DNA of 39,404 bases from Thermodesulfovibrio sp. (lineage in GTDB: Bacteria > Nitrospirota > Thermodesulfovibrionia > Thermodesulfovibrionales > UBA6898): contig PNOC01000032.1 of assembly GCA_013824615.1 (NCBI GenBank), positions 1 to 39,404 on the forward strand, read 5' to 3'. The notes under the pieces were generated by a model, which was not told the DNA's origin, made no database searches, and saw only the letters and a program-made list of their open reading frames with translations. A program made the position numbers and the translations under genes. This document shows, in pieces, positions 7,839-14,437 of the stretch. The first letter of the stretch is position 1. Each line of letters starts with the position of its first letter.

Positions 7839-8390
7839 ATGTTCGAGACATTCAAGGCAAAAGCTGAAGCAGTGTCCGGCGAAGTCCACCGCTTTTCGAC
7901 AAAGGATGGCGCGGTGCGTTTTATCCTCGACCTTCTCACAATAGAAGGGATATCGGACACCCCGAAATTCTATGCGCTCTGGGCCGAATGTCCGTTTCTC
8001 GACGGTCTGGACAGGAGGGCCTTGAGTGAGAAAATACCGGGGCTGAAGTTTGAGGTCACAAGAACTCTGGCAGCAGATTCAAAAATCGGCATCAGTCAGA
8101 TGGACTGGGCGCTGGCAGACACCGGCTCGCTGGTGCAGGATGCTACGGCGATAGATAAGCGCCTGGTCTCAATGCTGCCTGAAATACATGTCGCCCTGCT
8201 CGAGACAGCAAAGCTTCTTCCGGACATGGCATCGGTGCTGACCAGAATAAGCCCAAAGGAAGCGTCATATCTATCCATGATAACAGGACCGAGCCGTACT
8301 GCTGATATCGAGAGGGTCCTGACCATCGGCGTCCATGGACCGGTGAGGGTTGTGATCGTATGCGTCGATGATATGGAAGGCACGGGATGA
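7839..8390 (+). CDS. lutC: LUD-domain lactate utilisation protein (LutC/LldG-like)
   Basis: The 183-residue protein is a single LUD domain, the family of LutC/LldG, a subunit of the LutABC/LldEFG L-lactate dehydrogenase complex that oxidises lactate to pyruvate without a flavin LldD. Diagnostic blocks are ISQMDWALADTGSLV, LPEIHVALL and SMITGPSRTADIE. It is slightly shorter than typical LutC (about 200-240 residues). Its stop overlaps the ATG of the next gene (ATGA at 8387), so the two are translationally coupled. The two-gene order resembles the lldG/lldEF pair of Desulfovibrio. Confidence 0.9.
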   Translation: MFETFKAKAEAVSGEVHRFSTKDGAVRFILDLLTIEGISDTPKFYALWAECPFLDGLDRRALSEKIPGLKFEVTRTLAADSKIGISQMDWALADTGSLVQDATAIDKRLVSMLPEIHVALLETAKLLPDMASVLTRISPKEASYLSMITGPSRTADIERVLTIGVHGPVRVVIVCVDDMEGTG

Positions 8391-10528
8391 GTAAACTCTT
8401 TAAGCAGGATGTAAACAATGCCCTTGAAAACGCGAACCTCGCGGGTGCGCTGACACGGTTTTCCGAGGCCTATGTCGTGAGCCGCGCAAAGGCATATGAA
8501 GGCATAGACTTTGAGGCCTTACGGACCCGTATATCTGAGATAAAAGGGTATGCAGCCGGACACTTCGGCGAACTGGCCGAAGAATTTACAGAAAATGCCG
8601 AGGCAAAAGGGGCAAAGGTCTTCAGGGCAAACAGCCCGGAGAAGGTGAGGGACTACATCCTGGCCCTTGCGAGCGAGTACGGCGTAAAGCGCGTTGTGAA
8701 GTCCAAGTCCATGGCTTCCGAGGAGATCCACCTCAACGCCCATCTTGAGAAGAACGGCATATCCGTAAGAGAGACTGACCTCGGAGAATGGATTATTCAG
8801 CTCTCAGGCCAGAAGCCTTCTCATATGGTGATGCCGGCGATCCACCTGACAAAGGAAGAGGTGGCAGACATATTCAGCAAAGAAACCGGCATAGGCAATG
8901 AGCAGCAGAGCAGCGAGATACCGCGCCTTGTGAAGCTGGCCCGCGATAACATGCGGTCCAAATTCCTTGAGGCCGACATGGGCATCTCAGGGGCCAACAT
9001 GGCTGTTGCCGAGACAGGCACGATCGTGATGGTGACAAACGAAGGCAACGGCCGCATGGTGACCACACTCCCGAAGATCCATGTTGCACTCATAGGCATT
9101 GAGAAGCTCATCCCGAAATTTGCGGACATTGCACCCATCCTCACGGCCCTGCCCAGGAGCGCCACAGGCCAGCTCCTGACCAGCTACGTCACCATGATCA
9201 CCGGTCCGGTGCCGAACACTGACGGCTCTATGAAGGATCTTCATATCATACTCATGGACAACAGACGGACTGAAATGGCAGGGGACCCGAAATTCAAACA
9301 GGCGCTCCAGTGCATCCGCTGCGCCTCCTGTCTTAATGTCTGCCCGGTCTTCCGTCTTGTCGGCGGCCATGTATTCGGCCATGTCTATACCGGCGGAATC
9401 GGGACTATCCTTACCGCATGGTTCAGCGAGATGAAGAAGTCGGAGGAGATTCAGGGCCTCTGCATCCAGTGCGGCAGGTGCAGAGAAATCTGCCCGGCAA
9501 AGATCGATATTCCCGGTCTCATTGTGGAGATCAGACGAAACCTCGTCAAAGGGGAAGGACAATCCCTGGCCCAGAAGACGATCTATGCTGTCGTGAATAA
9601 CCGGAAGCTCTTCCATGGCATGCTCAGGACAGCCGCCATTGCCCAAAAACCTTTTGCAAAGGAGGGTTTTATACGCCATCTTCCGTCATTTCTTTCGGAT
9701 ATGACTGAATTCAGAAGTCTCCCTGCCATCGCAGCAGTCCCCTTCAGGGACAGGGTGAAGACTATCAGGCAGCCTGCGACAAAAGAGAAGGCTGCCTTCT
9801 TTGCAGGATGTCTCATCGACTTTGCGTACCCTGAGATCGGCGAGGCCGTTATAAAAGTATTGAACAAGGCAGGGATTGGGGTAATTTTCCCTGATGACCA
9901 GACCTGCTGCGGCGCGCCCGCTCATTACAGCGGAGCCTTTGACGTTGCGGCACAGAACGCGGTCGACAATATCAGAGCCCTTGCGCGTGATGACGTGAAG
10001 TATGTTGTCTCGGCATGCCCCACCTGCACGGCCTTCCTGAAATTTGAGTTCATCAGCGACCTTGAAAACCTGAGTATGAATCAGCATCTTGCTGCGGCGC
10101 AGACTCTCTCTGAAAAGACCATGGATTTCTCGTCTTTTATAAAAAGATTGGTCGATGAGGGGAGGCTCACCCTGCACGAAGGCGCCGAGGCCGGGAAGAT
10201 TACGTACCATGATTCCTGCCACCTCAAGAGGACCCTTAAGGTTACCCGTGTGCCCAGGGAACTTCTCAGGCAATGCGGCCATGAAATTTCCGAGATGTTC
10301 GAGTCAGACATCTGCTGCGGCATGGGAGGCTCATACAGTCTTAAGAACCCGGAGATATCATCTCATATCCTGAAGCGGAAGCTTGAAAATATTAAAAAAA
10401 CAGGAGTTTCATGCGTTGCCATGGACTGTCCTGCCTGTGTCCTGCAGATCAGAGGAGGCTTTGACAAGGAAGGCAGCGGGATCAGGGTGAAGCATACGGC
10501 AGAGTTATTGGCCGATACCCTGAAATAG
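8387..10528 (+). CDS. Fused LldF-LldE (LutB-LutA) Fe-S lactate oxidation protein
   Basis: This 713-residue protein fuses the two Fe-S subunits of the lactate oxidation complex. Residues about 60-300 form a LUD domain (MGISGANMAVAETGTIVMVTNEGN, YVTMITGP). Next come two 4Fe-4S motifs, CIRCASCLNVCPVF and CIQCGRCREICPAKIDIP. The last 250 residues are an LldE/LutA region with two CCG cysteine-rich modules: TCCGAPAHYS, ACPTCTAF, DSCHLKR, ICCGMGGSYS, DCPACVLQI. In Bacillus these are separate lutA and lutB; fused versions are known in sulfate reducers. Electrons would pass to quinone or a membrane partner. No lactate permease is adjacent. Confidence 0.92.
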   Translation: MSKLFKQDVNNALENANLAGALTRFSEAYVVSRAKAYEGIDFEALRTRISEIKGYAAGHFGELAEEFTENAEAKGAKVFRANSPEKVRDYILALASEYGVKRVVKSKSMASEEIHLNAHLEKNGISVRETDLGEWIIQLSGQKPSHMVMPAIHLTKEEVADIFSKETGIGNEQQSSEIPRLVKLARDNMRSKFLEADMGISGANMAVAETGTIVMVTNEGNGRMVTTLPKIHVALIGIEKLIPKFADIAPILTALPRSATGQLLTSYVTMITGPVPNTDGSMKDLHIILMDNRRTEMAGDPKFKQALQCIRCASCLNVCPVFRLVGGHVFGHVYTGGIGTILTAWFSEMKKSEEIQGLCIQCGRCREICPAKIDIPGLIVEIRRNLVKGEGQSLAQKTIYAVVNNRKLFHGMLRTAAIAQKPFAKEGFIRHLPSFLSDMTEFRSLPAIAAVPFRDRVKTIRQPATKEKAAFFAGCLIDFAYPEIGEAVIKVLNKAGIGVIFPDDQTCCGAPAHYSGAFDVAAQNAVDNIRALARDDVKYVVSACPTCTAFLKFEFISDLENLSMNQHLAAAQTLSEKTMDFSSFIKRLVDEGRLTLHEGAEAGKITYHDSCHLKRTLKVTRVPRELLRQCGHEISEMFESDICCGMGGSYSLKNPEISSHILKRKLENIKKTGVSCVAMDCPACVLQIRGGFDKEGSGIRVKHTAELLADTLK

Positions 10529-10602
10529 CGCTTGGGGGTAAAACCTGTACAAAACAAAAAAGGCTTGCCCGAAAATATAGCGATATATTTCAGCATTACA
10601 AC

Positions 10603-11106
10603 CTATTTTGACGGTATTACCACGTCATCATCTTCATATATTCCCTGTTCCGCTTTCTGATGACATGCCTTGCAGTTGCCACTTGACCTTATGGTGGGTC
10701 TCTTGAAAATATCCGGATTAATTTTTCTATGCTTCTTCTGTATATACTGCAGATCTGTAACTCTTACAGGGGTAGTGCTGCTTGGGATGGACCTAACGAT
10801 TTTTCTTGACCTCTCAGCCGAACTGTTTTCAGCACTCTCCCGAACCAAGTAGGCTTTAATCTGCTCTTTGGAAGCTTTATCGAGCTTCAGGTCTCCTCCC
10901 GAATGCGCTCCCTCAATAATCTTTGTCCAGGAACGCTGGGGCAGTAATCCTGGCTGATACGCAAAATGACAACTGCCACATGACTTCTTGTATAGCTCAT
11001 TTGTAACAGGGGCGATGCCTTTATGTTCCTTTTCTTTGTGGTCATCTGCTCCCGCATAAGAGCAAAATGATGCTACCAGAACCAATACCAAGGCTATACT
11101 TCTCAT
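10603..11106 (-). CDS. DHC-type dihaem cytochrome c
   Basis: The 167-residue precursor has a signal peptide (residues 1-20, ending AGA-DD) and two haem c motifs, CGSCH at 43-47 and CKACH at 145-149. The first site is followed by FAYQPGLLP, characteristic of the DHC dihaem cytochrome family (partner of the haem protein SHP in Rhodobacter), and the tail AEQGIYEDDDVVIPSK also fits. It should be a periplasmic electron carrier. GGAGGTG precedes the ATG by about 5 bases. No SHP-like or cytochrome b561-like partner gene is adjacent; it is convergent with the lactate operon. Confidence 0.9.
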   Translation of the reverse strand: MRSIALVLVLVASFCSYAGADDHKEKEHKGIAPVTNELYKKSCGSCHFAYQPGLLPQRSWTKIIEGAHSGGDLKLDKASKEQIKAYLVRESAENSSAERSRKIVRSIPSSTTPVRVTDLQYIQKKHRKINPDIFKRPTIRSSGNCKACHQKAEQGIYEDDDVVIPSK

Positions 11107-11276
11107 CGCACACCTCCAAATAATTAGGTTAATGGTTTAATGAATCTCATCACCAGCCCGATTAAATTCCGATAAATTATATCCTTTGTTATTTTACAGC
11201 TCTATCAACTACAGCTAATTATACCAAAGGATTCTCGGTTATAATTCCTTATATCTAATCATTCTTAGGGGGCATC

Positions 11277-11387
11277 ATGGCAATCGAAGCAAAAATTGAA
11301 GGCAATAAACTTATCTTTATTGGGAGGAGGGGAAATATTATTTTTTTGGTACTGCTGTGTAGCGGGTACGAAGGAAGCTGTGGTTAG
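11277..11387 (+). CDS. Short ORF, possible truncated remnant
   Basis: ATG 11277, preceded by AGGGGG, opens a 36-codon frame beginning MAIEAKIEGNKL and ending in a hydrophobic stretch and TAG. The first 13 residues look like the start of a normal small soluble protein, after which composition changes, so this may be a gene cut off by rearrangement. I do not recognise a family. A TATAAT at 11240-11245 could be its -10. It ends at the edge of the HU remnant on the other strand. Confidence 0.3.
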   Translation: MAIEAKIEGNKLIFIGRRGNIIFLVLLCSGYEGSCG

Positions 11388-11632
11388 GCTTTGGTTTCTT
11401 GCAGGATGATTGCATGCGAAATATTACTGCATTTTCTTTTTGGATTTCTCGCCTGTCTTGCCTTCCAGGTCTTGACACGGAAGTTGCCAAAGCCCCTTAT
11501 CTCAACCTTATCGCCTTTAAGGAGAGCCTGTTTCATGCTCTCCAATACAGTATCTACAATGATCTCGGTCTGAGTTCTTATAAGGGATTCAGCCTTTTCA
11601 GCAAGTTTACCTATCAGTACCGATATTGTTAC
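11384..11632 (-). pseudogene. Decayed HU/IHF-family DNA-binding protein
   Basis: The translated frame carries a clear HU/IHF core: IGKLAEKAE, IIVDTVLESMKQALLKGDKVEIRGFGNFRV, then KARQARNP, the DNA-binding arm tip. Both ends are damaged. Homology starts at codon 11632-11630, which is GTA, where a start codon is expected, six bases after AAAGGA. After RNP the frame gives an unrelated tail instead of the usual arm and final helix; a one-base shift near 11430 gives ENAVIFRM, slightly more HU-like. The upstream end coincides with the stop of the ubiquitin-like gene. An open frame continues up to 11716 inside that gene, so a longer translated product cannot be excluded. Confidence 0.55.
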
Positions 11633-12045
11633 GACTGTTCCTTTAATAGAACACGTTTCTTCAAATAACGAACTGACCCAATACCCGCTATCACCATGAA
11701 AAAAATCATCCCCCATTCATTCAGGGTAGGCACACTCTGAGGGGATGCTGCAACAGCATTTACGACAAGATGAAGCGTGGATTCCTTCTGTATATTATAA
11801 TCTGACAGTGTGCGACCATCCTCAAGTGTTTTTCCTGCAAATATTAAGGTTTGCTGGGCAACAGGTATTCCCTCTTTATCCTGAATTTTTGCCTTTACAT
11901 TTTCTATTGAATCACTTGGTTCAACGTCCAGTGTAATGGTCTTGCCTGCTACTGTTTTGACAAATATCTGCATGGCATCCGCATTAGATACGCCAAGCAA
12001 AAGGATGCAGCTTAATCCGATTATTGTGATTGTTAATCTATTCAT
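11629..12045 (-). CDS. Exported ubiquitin with IPTL-CTERM-like tail
   Basis: The 138-residue product has three parts. Residues 1-24 are a signal peptide ending SNADA. Residues 25-94 are ubiquitin: by hand alignment 62 of the first 70 positions equal human ubiquitin, with all seven lysines (6, 11, 27, 29, 33, 48, 63) and Ile44, His68 and Val70 kept. Differences include L8V, T9A, R42T and Q49T. The LRLRGG tail is absent, replaced by [10 protein letters not shown]. Residues 105-127 are VPTLNEWG plus a hydrophobic segment, then LKKR, matching the IPTL-CTERM surface-sorting pattern. It therefore cannot be conjugated by the normal C-terminal route and is probably surface anchored. GGAGG precedes the ATG. 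The origin is plausibly lateral transfer from a eukaryote. Confidence 0.9.
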   Translation of the reverse strand: MNRLTITIIGLSCILLLGVSNADAMQIFVKTVAGKTITLDVEPSDSIENVKAKIQDKEGIPVAQQTLIFAGKTLEDGRTLSDYNIQKESTLHLVVNAVAASPQSVPTLNEWGMIFFMVIAGIGSVRYLKKRVLLKEQS

Positions 12046-12393
12046 TATTTCTCCTCCGAACTACAGGGCTTTATAAAAGTGTTTTTGTATTATCTGACTA
12101 TCTAGTGTCAAAAACAAGAGGGAATTGTCGTTAAATTTTAACAACAGGACCATGACCCAGTAATATTCCTCTATTAAAGTATAAGTGTAGGTTGAACAGG
12201 TTTTTCTGACTCTCCTTCGGTTTTGCCCTCAGACCGTTCTATTGAGATTGAACAGGAGTTTGGCTGTGCAGTGGATGAGGGTCATTTCCTCTATTAAACA
12301 AAAACCGTGAACAGCTTAAAGTCTGTTCACGGTTTGTTCACGGTCTTTTTGAGACTTTCATGAAGCTAACTACTTGATTTAACACCAATATTT
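12046..12393. other. Intergenic region with 13-base direct repeats and a micro-ORF
   Basis: TTCCTCTATTAAA occurs at 12166-12178 and again at 12286-12298, and TTGAACAGG also occurs twice between them. On the minus strand the second copy reads as GAGGAA before ATG 12285, opening an 18-codon frame to TGA at 12229 that starts MTLIHCTAKLL. This looks like a leftover 5' end of a gene, but I cannot name the family securely. No intact gene is seen. Confidence 0.35.
12299..12335 (-). terminator. Rho-independent terminator after tRNA-Leu
   Basis: AAACCGTGAACAG (12302-12314) and CTGTTCACGGTTT (12323-12335) form a perfect 13-bp stem with an 8-base loop. On the minus strand the stem is followed by TTTTTG, so it would end transcripts coming from the tRNA-Leu gene. 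Confidence 0.8.
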
Positions 12394-12480
12394 TGGTGCC
12401 GAAGGGGGGACTCGAACCCCCACAGCGTTTCCACCGCTAGAACCTGAATCTAGTGCGTCTGCCAATTCCGCCACTTCGGC
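12394..12480 (-). tRNA. tRNA-Leu (anticodon CAG)
   Basis: Read on the minus strand this is an 87-base class II tRNA with acceptor stem GCCGAAG/CTTCGGC, D-arm, anticodon stem CTAGA/TCTAG, loop TTCAGGT (anticodon CAG at 12446-12444), a long variable arm, GGTTCGAGTCC in the T-arm and an encoded CCA end. Confidence 0.95.
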
Positions 12481-12501
12481 AAGTCTAAAACGTTCTCAAT
12501 A

Positions 12502-12530
12502 AAAAAATCCTGCACGAAACAGGATTTTTT
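12502..12530 (-). terminator. Rho-independent terminator after the DsbC-like gene
   Basis: AAAAAATCCTG (12502-12512) pairs with CAGGATTTTTT (12520-12530) around a 7-base loop. On the minus strand the stem is followed by a T run and lies 23 bases past the DsbC-like stop; the flanking A and T runs could let it act in both directions. Confidence 0.8.
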
Positions 12531-12553
12531 ATTGCTGCAAAACAAACTACAAA

Positions 12554-13327
12554 TTATTTTTTATCAACAGCTTCGATGATCTTATCTGCGTCAACAGCAC
12601 CCGGAATCTGCTTTCCATCAGGGAAGATGATATTCGGCGTCCCGCTGATGCCCAGTTTTTCAGCAAGCTTTATGTTTTCATCAATAGCCTTGGTATCACA
12701 CTTCGGATCAGCTATCTTCTTCTTTGCAAAAGCATCCTCAAGCAGTGACACAGAATTCTCGCACATAATCGTCTTCGATTTCCTGCCGGCATCCTGGTGC
12801 ATCGGCAGGGGGAAGAGCATGACATAGAAGGCTATGTCCTTTCTCTTCGTAAGCACTATTTTCATCTGTTCATGCAGTTTCCCGCAGTAGGGACAGTCAG
12901 GGTCAGAGAAGACGATCACCTTGTTCTTGGCATTCTTGTCTCCCATGACCAGTGCATTGCCAAGGGGAATGGATGATACATCAATCTTGTTAATCTTTTC
13001 GTAACTTACCTGCGTAAAATTTGTTTTGGTCTTTATCCCGAATATGTTGCCGGCAATCAGGTTTTTCTTTGAATAGTCGATATACATGATGCCTTTTTTG
13101 TTTCCGGACTCCATGGCCACTTCCCATAGGCCGCTGACAGGACCGTCCTTGACTTCAAGAATCTTTATATCCGGAACAATCTCCTTCAGGACATCTTTTG
13201 CCTGATCGGCATTCAGGGTATGACATTTCGTGCAAGCCTGCTCGCTTTTTGCGTAGGCGGAGGCATTCTGATACCCGGCGGTTATTGCTAATCCTATTGT
13301 CAGAGCTGATATAAGTAATTTTTTCAT
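12554..13327 (-). CDS. dsbC: DsbC/DsbG-like thiol-disulfide isomerase with N-terminal CxxCH
   Basis: The 257-residue periplasmic protein has a signal peptide (1-24) and a DsbC-type thioredoxin domain with active site CPYC at 145-148 in VFSDPDCPYCGKLH. It also has the DsbC-type second cysteine pair (in IMCENS and DPKCD) and the cis-proline loop SGTPNIIF. The linker region VSSIPLGNALVMG is typical. Unusually, residues 32-36 read CTKCH, a haem c-type motif close to the mature N-terminus where DsbC has its dimerisation domain. It could bind haem, a metal, or form a second redox pair. The role would be shuffling disulfides, perhaps during cytochrome c maturation. It stands alone, with its own terminator. 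Confidence 0.88.
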   Translation of the reverse strand: MKKLLISALTIGLAITAGYQNASAYAKSEQACTKCHTLNADQAKDVLKEIVPDIKILEVKDGPVSGLWEVAMESGNKKGIMYIDYSKKNLIAGNIFGIKTKTNFTQVSYEKINKIDVSSIPLGNALVMGDKNAKNKVIVFSDPDCPYCGKLHEQMKIVLTKRKDIAFYVMLFPLPMHQDAGRKSKTIMCENSVSLLEDAFAKKKIADPKCDTKAIDENIKLAEKLGISGTPNIIFPDGKQIPGAVDADKIIEAVDKK

Positions 13328-13418
13328 AGTGTGATTTTACCATCATTAATCATAAAAAGTAAAGAAACCGGGCATGTCTGCCAGCCCTCACGGATATTTA
13401 GTGCCGGACATTTCGTGA

Positions 13419-13448
13419 TTGAATCATTTTTTCGTCATCTGATATAAT
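13419..13448 (+). promoter_or_regulatory. Sigma70-type promoter of the MoeB/ThiF-like gene
   Basis: TTGAAT (13419-13424), an 18-base spacer and a perfect TATAAT (13443-13448) lie 28 bases upstream of ATG 13477. Confidence 0.6.
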
Positions 13449-13476
13449 TCAGTTATTTTTCAACGAGGCATAACTT

Positions 13477-14217
13477 ATGGAATTTACCCAGGAAGAGCTT
13501 AACCGGTACAACCGGCAGATGATGATGGAGGGCTGGGGGCTTGAGACCCAGGAGAAAATTAAGAACTCAACGGTCTTCATCGCGGGTGCCGGAGGCCTGG
13601 GCTCGCCGGTTTCGATTTATCTTGCCGTGGCTGGAGTCGGCAATATCAGGATCTGCGACTTTGACGCCCCCGACTGGTCAAACCTTAACCGGCAGATACT
13701 CCATAACCATAACAGAATCGGCATAAACAAGGCAGTTTCTGCAGAGCAGACACTCTCGGAGCTTAATCCTCATATTAACATTGAAGCTATTACTGACAAG
13801 ATTGTGGCAGAGAACGTCGATGAGCTGGTGGGGAATGCCGATCTGATACTTGACTGCATGGATAATTTCCCCACCCGGTATCTCCTGAATGAATGCGCCA
13901 TCAGAAAAAATATTCCCCTGGTCCACGGCAGCATCTGGGGACTCGACGGGAGGCTCACCCTTATCAAATCTCCTGAAACGCCTTGTCTGAGATGCTTTTT
14001 CCCTGAATCACCACCGAAAGAGGTCTTTCCGGTGCTCGGGGCAACCCCCGGGGTCATCGGGACGCTTCAGGCTATGGAGGCCCTCAAATATCTCTCCGGT
14101 ATCGGCAAGGGATTGAAGGGCAAACTTCTGGTATGGTCAGGGAATGATATGAGCTTCAGGACTTTCAAAGGATTCAGAGATCCGGATTGCCCGGCCTGCG
14201 GCTCACAGCGGTCGTAA
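13477..14217 (+). CDS. HesA/MoeB/ThiF family adenylyltransferase
   Basis: The 246-residue protein is an E1-like enzyme that adenylates the C-terminal glycine of a small sulfur-carrier protein such as MoaD or ThiS. It begins with the family block YNRQMMMEGWG, then shows the nucleotide loop AGAGGLGSP, the DFDAPDWSNLNRQ segment with catalytic arginine and aspartate, LDCMDNFPTRYLLN, and two CxxC zinc pairs, CLRC and CPAC. There is no rhodanese domain. Which carrier it serves is unclear because no moaD, thiS or thiamine gene is adjacent. The nearby ubiquitin lacks a terminal GG, so it is not an obvious substrate. Confidence 0.9.
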   Translation: MEFTQEELNRYNRQMMMEGWGLETQEKIKNSTVFIAGAGGLGSPVSIYLAVAGVGNIRICDFDAPDWSNLNRQILHNHNRIGINKAVSAEQTLSELNPHINIEAITDKIVAENVDELVGNADLILDCMDNFPTRYLLNECAIRKNIPLVHGSIWGLDGRLTLIKSPETPCLRCFFPESPPKEVFPVLGATPGVIGTLQAMEALKYLSGIGKGLKGKLLVWSGNDMSFRTFKGFRDPDCPACGSQRS

Positions 14218-14272
14218 TTCCACATCTACCACCCGGCGGGGCTTCTGATTTTCAGAACAGAGCATTGCCTCG

Positions 14273-14308
14273 GAAAAACGTCCCTTGTTGACTCAGGCAA
14301 GACGGGAC
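14273..14308 (-). terminator. Likely terminator of tRNA-Phe
   Basis: On the minus strand GTCCC (14308-14304) pairs with GGGAC (14284-14280). The stem is extended by TTG/CAA with two mismatches and followed by GTTTTTCC. It begins 11 bases beyond the tRNA 3' end. Confidence 0.5.
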
Positions 14309-14318
14309 AAGGAAAAAA

Positions 14319-14394
14319 TGGTGGGCAGTCGCAGAATCGAACTGCGGACACGAGGCTTTTCAGGCCTCTGCTCTACCGACTGAGCTAACTGCCC
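14319..14394 (-). tRNA. tRNA-Phe (anticodon GAA)
   Basis: The minus strand gives a 76-base tRNA with acceptor stem GGGCAGT/ACTGCCC, D-arm GCTCAGTCGGTAGAGC, anticodon stem GAGGC/GCCTC with loop CTGAAAA (anticodon GAA), T-arm GCAGTTCGATTCTGC and an encoded CCA. Confidence 0.95.
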
Positions 14395-14437
14395 CCGGAT
14401 AGTAATGATACCTGTTAACTTTTTTGATTGTCAACCA

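Noticed and set aside
12302-12345. Repeated CCGTGAACA units as the start of a CRISPR or iteron array
   Set aside because: There are only three close copies, two of which form the stem of the tRNA-Leu terminator, and no regular spacers are seen.
13477-14217. E1-like adenylyltransferase 1.4 kb from the ubiquitin gene, suggesting a bacterial ubiquitination system
   Set aside because: The ubiquitin lacks the C-terminal GG and is exported, while this enzyme is a normal cytoplasmic MoeB/ThiF type. No E2, E3 or deubiquitinase gene is present, and a tRNA, two terminators and an opposite-strand gene separate them.
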